Positions 22,320-29,526 of a stretch of 32,240 bases of DNA are shown piece by piece. Origin of the DNA: Arthrobacter sp. Bi26 (GTDB lineage: Bacteria > Actinomycetota > Actinomycetes > Actinomycetales > Micrococcaceae); assembly GCF_918697925.1 (NCBI RefSeq), contig NZ_CAKKMF010000063.1:1-32240 (forward strand), read 5' to 3'. The notes beneath the pieces were generated by a model, which had not been told where the DNA came from, searched no databases, and saw nothing but the letters and a program-made list of their open reading frames with translations. The translations under genes were made by a program, and so were the position numbers. The stretch's first letter is position 1, and each line of letters begins with the position of its first letter.

Positions 22320-23723
22320 ATGACACCGATGGCCCGCCGCCCCGTACGGCAATCGCTCCGGCTTCGCTTGGTGGGACGCCGCAGCCGGATGATCAGCGCC
22401 ACCCTGGCGCTGGTCCTGGCCGGGAGCATGGGAGCCTCGAGTCCGGTGGCATTCGCCGACGACCTTGAGGACCAGCAGGCCGCGCTCCGCGACGAAGCGG
22501 CCCGGGTCCAGCATTCCCTCGAATTCGTGGACGGCCGGATCGCCCAGGCGGCGGCGGACCTGGTCCTGTACCAGGGCCAGCTCCCGGGTGCCCAGCAGGC
22601 CCTCCTGGACGCCCAGGGCCGGGTGGCCGGAGCGGTCCAGGAAGTCCAGGCCCTCGCGGCCCGCGTGGACCTGGCGCAGCAAAACAAGGCAAAAATCACG
22701 CAGCAGCTCGAATCGGACAAGCAGAAGATTGCGGACACCCGGAAGCTGATCGGGCAGATCGCCACACAGGCGTACAAGTCCGGCGGCGTCCCGTCCAACC
22801 TGTCCTTGTTCTTCGGCTCGAACCAGGGCAGCAGCCTGACGGACACCATCGACCTCGCGGACCAGGCCCTGCGCAGCCAGAACTCCGCGATGGACAAGCT
22901 CACCCAGCAGAACGCCACGAACGTCAACGCGCAGGCGCGGCTGGCGGCCGTCGAGGCCGAGATCACGGACCTCAAGGCCAAGGCCGACGCCGCGCTGGCC
23001 CGGGAAAAGGCGGCGCGGGACGAGGCCCAGGCCAAGAAGGCCGCCGTGGACAAGCTGATCGCCGACACCACCCGGCTCGACGCCGAACTCCAGGCCGCCA
23101 AGCCCGGCATCCAGAACCAGCTGGCAAAGGTCAAGGCGCAGCAGGACGCCGTCGCCGCCGAAATCGCCGAACGCGACCGGAAGCTGCGTGAGGCCTGGGA
23201 GGCCGAGCAGCGGCGCATCGCTGAGGCCGCGGCGGCCGCCGCCCGCGCGCGGGGCCAAGCCACCCAGCCCTATGTCCCGCCGGCCCAGGGCTCACCGTCG
23301 GCCTTTGGCCTGCAGCACCCGTTCCCGGGCAATATTCCGATCACCTCCGGGTTTGGCTGGCGTCCGACGCCGGCGGGCACCATCGACTTCTACGGCCAGG
23401 GCGGCTACATGCACACCGGCATCGACTTCGGCGCCCCCTGCGGCACGCCCGTCTACGCCGCGGCGGCCGGCACCGTCTTCTCGGCCGGCTGGGCCAACGA
23501 CGGCGGCGGCAACAACGTCAAGATCTCCCACGGCGTCATCCAGGGCAACTCCCTGACCACGATCTACTACCACAACACGTCCGTGGCGGTCTCGGCCGGC
23601 CAGCACGTCAACCGGGGGCAGCTGATCGCCTATTCGGGCACCACCGGCAACTCCACCGGCTGCCACTCGCACTTCGAAACCTGGCTCAACGGCCGGGCCG
23701 TGAACCCGATGAACCTGCTGTAG
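22320..23723 (+). CDS. Secreted coiled-coil M23 peptidase, likely FtsEX-controlled murein hydrolase
   Basis: About 467 residues. A basic N-terminus and hydrophobic stretch ending GASSPVAFADD form a signal peptide. Residues ~40-290 are long alternating coiled coils rich in Ala, Gln, Lys and Asp, the kind of arm that contacts FtsX in EnvC-like activators. A Pro-rich linker leads to the M23 (LytM) domain: TSGFGWRP, HTGIDFGAPCGTPVYA (first zinc ligands His and Asp) and GCHSHFETW (H-x-H). All zinc ligands are present, so it may be an active endopeptidase rather than a degenerate activator. ATG 22320 is chosen because AAGGGA lies six bases upstream; ATG 22314 and 22329 are in frame. It follows ftsX by 26 nt. 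Confidence 0.92.
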   Translation: MTPMARRPVRQSLRLRLVGRRSRMISATLALVLAGSMGASSPVAFADDLEDQQAALRDEAARVQHSLEFVDGRIAQAAADLVLYQGQLPGAQQALLDAQGRVAGAVQEVQALAARVDLAQQNKAKITQQLESDKQKIADTRKLIGQIATQAYKSGGVPSNLSLFFGSNQGSSLTDTIDLADQALRSQNSAMDKLTQQNATNVNAQARLAAVEAEITDLKAKADAALAREKAARDEAQAKKAAVDKLIADTTRLDAELQAAKPGIQNQLAKVKAQQDAVAAEIAERDRKLREAWEAEQRRIAEAAAAAARARGQATQPYVPPAQGSPSAFGLQHPFPGNIPITSGFGWRPTPAGTIDFYGQGGYMHTGIDFGAPCGTPVYAAAAGTVFSAGWANDGGGNNVKISHGVIQGNSLTTIYYHNTSVAVSAGQHVNRGQLIAYSGTTGNSTGCHSHFETWLNGRAVNPMNLL

Positions 23724-23734
23724 CCAGTCCGGTG

Positions 23735-23760
23735 GCCGGCGCTGCAGCATCTGCGCCGGC
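23735..23760 (+). terminator. Candidate hairpin after the M23 peptidase gene
   Basis: Perfect 8-bp G+C stem GCCGGCGC...GCGCCGGC with a 10-base loop, 11 nt after the stop and just before a -10 box for smpB. There is no T-tract, as is common for actinobacterial hairpin terminators. Confidence 0.5.
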
Positions 23761-23773
23761 CGCCGCCCTGCCG

Positions 23774-23779
23774 TAAACT
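23774..23779 (+). promoter_or_regulatory. -10 box TAAACT for smpB
   Basis: TAAACT 60 nt before the smpB start and directly after a hairpin, which suggests independent transcription of smpB. -35 not evident. Confidence 0.4.
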
Positions 23780-23838
23780 GGAAAGACTCCGCACCATCAG
23801 GCCGGAGTGAACCACCAACAAAACCTAGGAGTCCTACC

Positions 23839-24309
23839 GTGCCCAAAGAAAGTGGCCGTAAGGTAGTGGCCACCAACCGCAAGGCCCGGCACGACTACCT
23901 CATCCTTGACACCTATGAGGCCGGCATTGCGCTGATGGGCACGGAAGTTAAGTCCCTGCGCGAAGGCCATGCCTCGATGGTTGACGGCTTCTGCACGTTC
24001 TACAACGACGAGCTGTGGATGGAGGGCATCCACATCCCCGAGTACCACCAGGGAAGCTGGACCAACCACGCCGCACGCCGCCGCCGCAAGCTGCTGTTGC
24101 ACCGCGAAGAGCTCACCAAGATCTCGCACAAGATCCGCGAATCGGGGTTCACGATCGTGCCGCTGCAGCTGTACTTCGTGGACGGACGCGCGAAAGTCGA
24201 AATCGGCGTCGCCCGCGGTAAGAAGGAATACGACAAGCGCCAGACCTTGCGCGAACAGCAGGACAAGCGCGAGGCGCAGCGGGTCATGCGCGAACGCAAC
24301 CGCCGCTAG
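23839..24309 (+). CDS. smpB: SsrA-binding protein SmpB
   Basis: 156 residues from GTG 23839, with AGGAG seven bases upstream. SmpB binds the tRNA-like end of tmRNA and brings it to stalled ribosomes. The family motifs are complete: NRKARHDYLILDTYEAGIAL near the start, GTEVKSLREG, EGIHIPEYHQGSWTNH, RKLLLHREEL, ESGFTIVPLQLYF and GVARGKKEYDKR. The C-terminal tail DKREAQRVMRERNRR is the basic helix that enters the decoding channel. The partner RNA gene lies 101 nt downstream, the usual arrangement. Confidence 0.97.
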   Translation: MPKESGRKVVATNRKARHDYLILDTYEAGIALMGTEVKSLREGHASMVDGFCTFYNDELWMEGIHIPEYHQGSWTNHAARRRRKLLLHREELTKISHKIRESGFTIVPLQLYFVDGRAKVEIGVARGKKEYDKRQTLREQQDKREAQRVMRERNRR

Positions 24310-24350
24310 CCGCAACGGGCCGCTGGGAATGTTTCCTGGAGGCGGTGCGT

Positions 24351-24356
24351 TATGAT
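24351..24356 (+). promoter_or_regulatory. -10 box TATGAT for ssrA
   Basis: TATGAT (one change from TATAAT), predicting a start near 24363 and a roughly 48-nt 5' extension that RNase P would remove to give the mature end at 24411. Confidence 0.5.
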
Positions 24357-24504
24357 TGGTAGTCCGGGAAGGATCCGAAAGTGTCCGGTCCGGGTTTGAT
24401 AAAAAAATACGGGGATGATCGGTTTCGACGATGTTAGTCGCGACAGGTGAAGCGGGCCGAGGATGCAGAATTATCTCGTAAACGCTGTCTGCAAACCAAT
24501 AAGT

Positions 24505-24543
24505 GCCGAATCAAAACGCACTGACTTCGCTCTCGCTGCCTAA
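24505..24543 (+). other. tmRNA proteolysis tag reading frame
   Basis: Resume codon GCC at 24505, reading A-E-S-K-R-T-D-F-A-L-A-A then TAA. The terminal ALAA and upstream acidic/aromatic residues match actinobacterial tags recognised by ClpXP-type proteases. Confidence 0.9.
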
Positions 24544-24749
24544 GCAGTAAGACAGTCCGTCAGCCCGAGGTTGCTATTGCCCCGGATCCTGGCGTCATTT
24601 AGATAGCCACTGCTGTTTACCTCCGTCATCGGGGTAAACGGGACTCTTAGATGACTGGGCCCGGATCAGCCAGCTGTTTGTAGCATGGCTGGGGCCGAGA
24701 AAATCCAACGCAAACTGCGCCCGGAGAAGCCCTGACAACACGACATCGG

Positions 24750-24777
24750 ACGGGGGTTCAATTCCCCCCATCTCCAC
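24750..24777 (+). repeat. attL: element boundary in the ssrA 3' end
   Basis: 28-bp segment matching 29869-29896 with two adjacent differences (GG here, TT there); the inner 21 bp, 24757-24777, are identical. Here the GG keeps the T-arm stem of tmRNA intact. Identity ends right after CTCCAC, one base past the discriminator. Confidence 0.9.
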
Positions 24778-24786
24778 TAGAGTTAG

Positions 24787-24821
24787 CCCCTAGATCCTTA
24801 GGATCTAGGGGTTTTCTTTTT
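24787..24821 (+). terminator. Strong intrinsic terminator just inside the element
   Basis: Perfect 11-bp stem CCCCTAGATCC / GGATCTAGGGG with a three-base loop, followed by TTTTCTTTTT. It lies 10 nt after the attL core and will end tmRNA transcription in place of the native terminator. Confidence 0.92.
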
Positions 24822-24858
24822 GCCTGTTGGCGAGAAACGGCACCGATAGGGGACAGGC

Positions 24859-25963
24859 ATGGAAGCGACACAGGACAGAACGGGACAACAAGATCTTGCG
24901 GGGGAGCGCTACGAGGCCGCCCGCGGCTGGCTGTCCTTCCTGACAAGGCGCTCGAGCTGAAGGCGTTCCTTGATGCCAATGGGAACAGCTACAAGCTTGC
25001 AGCCACGGCGAAGGTCCGGAAGGACTCCACGGCGCCGACCGTCTACGAAGTCGTGGTTCGGCACTTTGATCTGCTCCGCAAGCCGCAGCCCGGCACGATC
25101 GCGAAGTATCGGAAGATGGCTGCCGCGCACGTCGCCTCCAGCGACCTCGGCCGGACGCCGTGGACAAGGTCAACAAATCCGCCGTCATCGACTGGCTAGA
25201 CGGACTCACGGTAGAGCAGGGCGCCAACCAGACCAAGGGGCAGCCGCTCTCGCGTAAGACCAAGCAGAACATCCACGCGCTGCTCTCCGCCGCGTTCGTT
25301 ACCGCCATGGATGCCGAGACCATGACCCGCAACCCGGCCAAGGGGGTGGCCGAGGCCGATCTCAACGAGGCGCGGGAAGCCGTCTACCTCTCGCCCGAGG
25401 ATCTAGTCATGCTTGCCGAGCGCATCGACCCGCACTACTCCCTCTTTATCCGCTTCCTGGGCGGCACGGGCCTCCGGTACTCCGAAGCAACAGCGCTGCG
25501 CCGGCGGGACATCACAATCCGGGACGGGCGCGCCGCGGTGCGCGTCAGCCGGGCATGGAAGTCCAAGGGCAAGGGCGAAGAGATCGGGCCGCCGAAGACG
25601 AAGAAGGCCAACCGCACCGTGACCTGTAACGCGAGCCTCTCCGCCGCTCTCGCGGAGCGCCTGCAGGAGATTGGGCTCGATGACTTCGTGTTCCACCGCC
25701 CGGACGGCGACTACGTCCGCAACTCCCGCTTCCACAAAGAAGTCTGGCAGCCGCTCATGGGGGAGCTGGTCGGCAAAGAGCTGGACCGCAAGCCTTGGAT
25801 ACACGAGATCCGGCACGCCCACACCACGCACCTGCTTGACGCTGGTGTCCCCGTGCACGTGGTGCAGGCCCGGCTGGGGCACGAGGACCCGCAGACCACG
25901 CTGCGGGTCTACGCGAGACTGGCCAAGGCATCCGACGCCGCCGCGGCCGACGCCCTCGGCTGA
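24859..25963 (+). pseudogene. int: Tyrosine recombinase/integrase with two apparent frameshifts
   Basis: Three reading frames together make one phage-type integrase. Frame one runs from ATG 24859 through EAARGWLSFL and hits a stop at 24958. Frame two, open from about 24942, gives the core-binding domain KALELKAFLDANGNSYKLAA...TIAKYRKMAAAHVASSDLGRTP. Frame three, from about 25160, gives DKVNKSAVIDWLDG and the whole catalytic domain: GTGLRYSEATALRRRD (Arg), the PKTKKANRTV hairpin (Lys), HEIRHAHTTHLLD (His-x-x-Arg), LGHEDPQTT (His) and VYARL (Tyr nucleophile). Each shift is explained by one missing base (near 24941 and 25160), so it is either a decayed gene or two sequencing errors. The catalytic set is otherwise complete. 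It lies directly beside attL. Confidence 0.85.
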
Positions 25964-26109
25964 TCGCCCCGCGTCGCTGCTAAGGGCACGGTAGAGGACG
26001 CCATTGCGCCATCGCAACTTGGTGCGGGGTTCCTGTACAGACATTGGGTACTTTGCGCACACAGTCCGTAAGGTATGCCTATCCGAAATGAATGAAAGGC
26101 ACGCGCATC

Positions 26110-26541
26110 ATGAGCAAGGGGACACCTACCCGGTCGATCGGGATTGACGACGAACTCTGGGAGGAAGCCAAAGTAGTCGCCGCCCGGCGCTCAGACACGG
26201 TCACGGAGGTTATTCGAGGAGCCTTGCAGAGATACGTCGCTGAGGTGTCTTCGGCGCCGGGGCGACGCGCCAGGCCGCAAGCCGACTCCGATTCTGGCCC
26301 GCGATTCCTGTCGGTCTTCGAAGCGACCACAACAACCAGGGTGCACCTCGACCGCGCTGACACGGGGGACCACGGACGTACCTTCGAGCCGGGCTTGTCG
26401 GTCACGGCCGTCCCGATGGGCGGCCAGCTTTGGCACCTCACCGCCGTCGCGGAAGGCTACGTCTGGGTGGGCCTCGGGTCGTCGCAGGAAATCGTGGCCA
26501 CGACGCTCCTGACCACGATCAAAGGGAACGACATTTCTTAG
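26110..26541 (+). CDS. Ribbon-helix-helix DNA-binding protein with a novel C-terminal domain
   Basis: 143 residues (149 if ATG 26092 is used). Residues ~4-45, TRSIGIDDELWEEAKVVAARRSDTVTEVIRGALQRYV, are a ribbon-helix-helix motif: a short strand, then two helices, with the conserved small/hydrophobic spacing. Such proteins dimerise and bind operators. After a polar linker (GRRARPQADSDSG) a second domain of about 85 residues follows with strands such as RFLSVFEATTTTRVHL, LSVTAVPMGGQLWHLTAVAEGYVWVGLG; I do not recognise it. GAAAGG lies ten bases before 26110, and a TAAGGT box at 26069-26074 may be the promoter. As the small regulator beside an integrase it may control integrase or cargo genes; this is inference. 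Confidence 0.72.
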   Translation: MSKGTPTRSIGIDDELWEEAKVVAARRSDTVTEVIRGALQRYVAEVSSAPGRRARPQADSDSGPRFLSVFEATTTTRVHLDRADTGDHGRTFEPGLSVTAVPMGGQLWHLTAVAEGYVWVGLGSSQEIVATTLLTTIKGNDIS

Positions 26542-26561
26542 CTCGGCCAGCTAGCGGCCCA

Positions 26562-26603
26562 GCCAAGGCCTCCGACGGTGCTGCTGCGGACGCGCTCGGC
26601 TAG
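26562..26603 (+). pseudogene. Orphan 3' tail of a second integrase gene
   Basis: Reading from 26562 gives AKASDGAAADALG followed by TAG. The integrase at 25922-25963 ends AKASDAAAADALG followed by TGA. Twelve of 13 residues agree, yet the codons differ at several third positions (GCA/GCC, GCC/GCT, GCG/GCT, GCC/GCG), which points to a diverged homologous gene rather than a recent copy. No further similarity is visible upstream, where the RHH gene ends 20 nt earlier. Confidence 0.7.
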
Positions 26604-26618
26604 TGGCAGTATGAGCGC

Positions 26619-26900
26619 ATGGTGGACATCATCGAGTTTCTGGAAGCGCGGCTGGACGAGGACGAAGCCGAGTCACTGGATTCCCTCCAGCACGAGCCCT
26701 ACCCCGAGAGTTGGGCGAACATCATCGCCATGCGGATCCTGCTCGAGTGCGCCGTCAAGCGCAAAATCATCGCGCACTTCAACCGCATCGACTGGGACTT
26801 CGAACCAGCAGGAGACCAGGACTACATGGAGAAGTTCCTGTTCATCATCGCCGAGCCGTACATGGACCACCCGGACTACCAGCCGCGCTGGCGCCAATAG
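26619..26900 (+). CDS. DUF6221-like small protein
   Basis: 93 residues, acidic, no signal peptide or membrane segment. The opening MVDIIEFLEARLDEDEAESL, the central helix IIAMRILLECAVKRKIIAHF and the closing IIAEPYMDHPDYQPRWR resemble the small actinobacterial/actinophage proteins grouped as DUF6221 (xxFLxARLDEDE at the start, PYxDHPDYxPxW at the end). Function unknown; they are frequent in mobile DNA of Actinobacteria. A CAGTAT hexamer six bases before the ATG could support leaderless translation; no Shine-Dalgarno is seen. Confidence 0.75.
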   Translation: MVDIIEFLEARLDEDEAESLDSLQHEPYPESWANIIAMRILLECAVKRKIIAHFNRIDWDFEPAGDQDYMEKFLFIIAEPYMDHPDYQPRWRQ

Positions 26901-26942
26901 GACTGCTCAGGGACCGGCCGCCGGGCCGTCGGTCGCCGAGTC

Positions 26943-26948
26943 TAGACT
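26943..26948 (+). promoter_or_regulatory. Candidate -10 box TAGACT for the SEC-C gene
   Basis: TAGACT about 100 nt before the TTG start at 27051; -35 not clear. Confidence 0.3.
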
Positions 26949-27050
26949 GGATCGAGACGGGACATCGGGCTTGCATGCGCGCTTTGGCGGGGACGCGGCC
27001 CGCACGCTGGACCTTCCGCACCCACACGAGACTAGCTTGGAGATCACCAG

Positions 27051-28007
27051 TTGACGCTCATAACCGTCGCAGCTAACCCCGATTTCATCGTTCAGCTTTC
27101 GGACCGCCGCCTCAGCACGTTCTACCGCGGTGCAATGGGGGTTTATAGCGAAGACGCAACCAAGGTGACATACATTCAGACGCCAACCTTTCAAGCCTTG
27201 ATGGGGTATACCGGACTGGCCATTATCGGGAAGAAGAGCCAGCCGACGATTCAAGTCCTCATGGATCTCATGTATGAGGCTCTTGAAGAAGCCGAACTCG
27301 ACTTCGGTGTTGCCGTTGAAAGGTTTCGCCTCCTCCTCACCGCGGCCTGGAACGAGCCGAGGATCCGGCACCTTGGACCGGCCACTGCCCGCCTAAGCAT
27401 CGTCCTGACTGGATTCCAACTCTTTGGAGAGGGGAAGTACAAAGGTCCCTACCAGTGGCTAATCACGAACTACCAGGAGTTGGGCGGAAAAAAAGATCAC
27501 GAGCTGGCATGGCCGGAGTTCCAGAGTTATGTCCGGGCACCGCAGGATGACTGGCCGATGTGGATTTATCGGATCGGAGAGCATCGCGCCCTACCGACCA
27601 GCGAGGCAGAAACGATCCGAGAGCGTCTGGCTGAGGGGATACCACCTCAAGCAGTTAAGGACTCAATGCTGAATCTCCTTCCTCGACAGTCGGCCACCCA
27701 CCCGATAATCGGCACGAGGGCGAACGCCGTTACTCTTCGACCATACGGAGAGCCGGAAGGCAGCTACCACTCCTACGATGGTGGAGTCCACGACATTGGA
27801 TCCTTCGACAGAGTTGTGGTCGAGGCCCCAGGCGAAATGTTCATGGTCTCCAGCCTGACTGTGAAACGGGCCTCTCCGGGTGCAAAGTTTGTCACTGAGG
27901 TTCCAATGCGTCAGCCCTGCCCTTGCGGCAGCGGACTAGAGTATCGGCGCTGCCACGGCAAGACCCCGTTCAAGGCCCCCGAAATCACGTTCCGGGCCGC
28001 CAAATGA
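27051..28007 (+). CDS. Proteasome-beta/HslV-like (Ntn-hydrolase-like) protein with C-terminal SEC-C motif
   Basis: 318 residues from TTG 27051, with TTGGAG eight bases upstream. After Met removal the chain begins Thr-Leu-Ile-Thr. Counting that Thr as 1, Asp is at 17 and Arg at 19 (QLSDRRLS), the positions of the conserved Thr1, Asp17 and Arg19 in proteasome beta subunits. DATKVTYI follows with Lys at 37, near the Lys33 seen in that family, and then FQALMGYTGLAIIG, like the second-strand Gly-rich region. The middle (~100-280) is unrecognised. The C-terminus has PCPCGSGLEYRRCHG, a complete SEC-C zinc motif. The gene is less G+C-rich than its neighbours. An Ntn-type peptidase is inferred from a short motif only and needs a structure prediction. 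Confidence 0.6.
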   Translation: MTLITVAANPDFIVQLSDRRLSTFYRGAMGVYSEDATKVTYIQTPTFQALMGYTGLAIIGKKSQPTIQVLMDLMYEALEEAELDFGVAVERFRLLLTAAWNEPRIRHLGPATARLSIVLTGFQLFGEGKYKGPYQWLITNYQELGGKKDHELAWPEFQSYVRAPQDDWPMWIYRIGEHRALPTSEAETIRERLAEGIPPQAVKDSMLNLLPRQSATHPIIGTRANAVTLRPYGEPEGSYHSYDGGVHDIGSFDRVVVEAPGEMFMVSSLTVKRASPGAKFVTEVPMRQPCPCGSGLEYRRCHGKTPFKAPEITFRAAK

Positions 28008-28399
28008 ATCTGCTTCATGCGCGTTGCCGGCGTCAGTAAGGTCTCCTCGGGCAGGAAGCCGGGGAGCCGGTTTCCCCACTTGATGGCGCACAGTTTTTCG
28101 GGGCAGCGCCGGTATTCCTCGATGTCCCATTCGGATTCGGTGACGCGTCTGACGTTGCCGGCCGGAACCCATGCCCAGTGCTTATGGTCGTCATCATCAG
28201 TCCATGAGACAAGGACGTTGGAGGCGTTCCAGCGCTCGGCGGAGGCGTCGACGTCCACCGTGCCGCCGGCGGCCAACGGGACACGGGCCATCACCCTTGG
28301 GTAGTTCCCGTACTCCCACGACTTCGTCTCCTCCGCCGAGTGACCCGCCGCGGACCTGAGGTACTCGTAGGTCTGCCCGTCGAGGGTGAACGATGCCAT
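27911..28399 (-). CDS. Unknown protein, convergent with the SEC-C gene
   Basis: 162 residues. No signal peptide or membrane segment; acidic and aromatic-rich: SFTLDGQTYEYLRSAAGH, SWEYGNYPRVMARVPLAAGGTVDVDASAERW, LVSWTDDDDHKHWAWVPAGNVRRV, DIEEYRRCPEKLCAIKWGNR. The balanced composition and a TACGAT box six bases before ATG 28399 argue that it is real. Its last 97 nt overlap, antisense, the end of the SEC-C gene, so the final ~30 residues may be non-native after a recombination event. I do not recognise a family. Location in the element suggests cargo. Confidence 0.55.
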   Translation of the reverse strand: MASFTLDGQTYEYLRSAAGHSAEETKSWEYGNYPRVMARVPLAAGGTVDVDASAERWNASNVLVSWTDDDDHKHWAWVPAGNVRRVTESEWDIEEYRRCPEKLCAIKWGNRLPGFLPEETLLTPATRMKQIHLAARNVISGALNGVLPWQRRYSSPLPQGQG

Positions 28400-28405
28400 G
28401 CCGTC

Positions 28406-28411
28406 ATCGTA
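28406..28411 (-). promoter_or_regulatory. -10 box TACGAT for a leaderless leftward transcript
   Basis: TACGAT, six bases, then ATG 28399 on the minus strand; no Shine-Dalgarno. Upstream is the palindrome ATCAGCTGAT near 28430, a possible operator. Confidence 0.45.
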
Positions 28412-28572
28412 GTGGGACCCAGCCGTATATCAGCTGATGACGGAAGGCATGTGGTGAACACCAAGTCTTTCCTCAATGCTGTGGCAAACCTGCAGCAATT
28501 TGGTGCTGAACAGTGCGGGGAGCCGAATAGGCTCTTACGGTCATCGGAATGCTCCGCCTTCGAAAGGACCTC

Positions 28573-29394
28573 ATGGACCGCCGCAAATTTCTGACCGTGC
28601 CTTTGGCTGCACTCGCGGCGCCGGGTGCGCTTCTCGCGGCCAACGCGAGTGCCAGCCACGCGGCAACGCCGGCCCTGAAGGGCATCGGCTACTCGAACAG
28701 CACCGACCTCGCGAGGGCCCAGATCAAGATGCTGAACGTCGCCTGGCACTACAACTGGGAACCGTACTGCAACCTCACGACCCCGCCTTGGACGCCGATG
28801 GTCAAGAACGCCAAGCGCTTGGAAGAAGGCGCCATCGCCAAGATCATGAGCGGACTGCCGCAGACCCAGGCCAAGCACCTGCTCGGCTTCAACGAACCCG
28901 ACCACACGGCGCAGGCCAACATGAGCGTCGACCAGGCGATCAGCCTGTGGCCGCAACTTCAAAAGACCGGGCTCAGGCTCGGCTCGCCCGCGGCGGTGAA
29001 TCCCACCAGCCCGTGGCTGTCAGACTTCATGGCGAAGGCCAAGAACAAGGGCCTGCGCGTGGACTTCATGACCATGCACCGCTATGCGTGGCCCAACGTC
29101 GAAGACTTCCTCGCCAATGTCACCGGCCTCTACGAGAAGTACGGGAAGCCGATCTGGGTGACTGAATATGCGGTCGCGGACTGGCAGGCCAGCTCAACAA
29201 AACCCAGCCGGTACAGCCGGGCCACGACCGAGTACTTCATGAAGGCCACGGTGGCAGAGATGCGGAAGATGCCCTACGTCGAGCGCTTCGCATGGAAGAA
29301 CCGGCCCATCACGGACCCGGTGATGGGCAACTCCGCACTCTTCGACACGCGAGGCTGGCGGACGTCCACCGGCAAACTTTACGCCTCGTTGTAG
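28573..29394 (+). CDS. Tat-exported GH128-like glycoside hydrolase (beta-1,3-glucanase type)
   Basis: 273 residues from ATG 28573, with GAAAGGA five bases upstream (ATG 28549 would add eight residues). The leader DRRKFLTVPLAALAAPGALLAA has a twin-arginine motif and cuts after about ASHAA. The mature part is a TIM-barrel of the Glyco_hydro_cc/GH128 family: KGIGYSN, NVAWHYNWEP, HLLGFNEPDH (Glu acid/base), LRLGSPAAV, DFMTMHRYAW and KPIWVTEYAVADW (Glu nucleophile). Relatives cleave beta-1,3-glucans of fungi. A TAGGCT box lies at 28528-28533 and a hairpin terminator follows. It lies between the att repeats and may be cargo. Confidence 0.87.
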   Translation: MDRRKFLTVPLAALAAPGALLAANASASHAATPALKGIGYSNSTDLARAQIKMLNVAWHYNWEPYCNLTTPPWTPMVKNAKRLEEGAIAKIMSGLPQTQAKHLLGFNEPDHTAQANMSVDQAISLWPQLQKTGLRLGSPAAVNPTSPWLSDFMAKAKNKGLRVDFMTMHRYAWPNVEDFLANVTGLYEKYGKPIWVTEYAVADWQASSTKPSRYSRATTEYFMKATVAEMRKMPYVERFAWKNRPITDPVMGNSALFDTRGWRTSTGKLYASL

Positions 29395-29409
29395 GGGGAT
29401 CGGGAAGAG

Positions 29410-29441
29410 GGGCTGTAGTGGACACCACTGCAGCCCTTTTT
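29410..29441 (+). terminator. Intrinsic terminator after the GH128-like gene
   Basis: Stem GGGCTGTAGTGG / CCACTGCAGCCC (one wobble), loop ACA, followed by TTTTT, 16 nt after the stop. Confidence 0.88.
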
Positions 29442-29495
29442 CGTGAGGCCATTTCCGCGGGCCTGGTTGCGTTCTGATCAGGGCTGCCGACTCAT

Positions 29496-29524
29496 TTGAC
29501 GGCCGAAGGTTGTACGGTTATTCT
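29496..29524 (+). promoter_or_regulatory. Near-consensus sigma-70-type promoter (TTGACG - 17 bp - TATTCT)
   Basis: -35 TTGACG at 29496-29501 and -10 TATTCT at 29519-29524, spaced by 17 bp. It is the best promoter in the window by eye. It fires into the truncated repressor remnant with no start codon in reach. Confidence 0.7.
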
Positions 29525-29526
29525 AG

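Larger units (their letters stand above)
24411..24778 (+). ncRNA. ssrA: tmRNA (transfer-messenger RNA)
   Basis: The acceptor stem is formed by GGGGATG at 24411-24417 and CATCTCC at 24769-24775 (one G-U pair). The T arm is GGGGG-TTCAATT-CCCCC at 24752-24768, and the 5' part carries the conserved GATCGGTTTCGAC stretch. The messenger part encodes AESKRTDFALAA and ends in TAA. CCA is not encoded at the 3' end. The 3' end is the attachment site of the downstream element, and the tRNA-like fold is kept. It frees stalled ribosomes and marks the partial protein for proteolysis together with SmpB. Confidence 0.97.
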
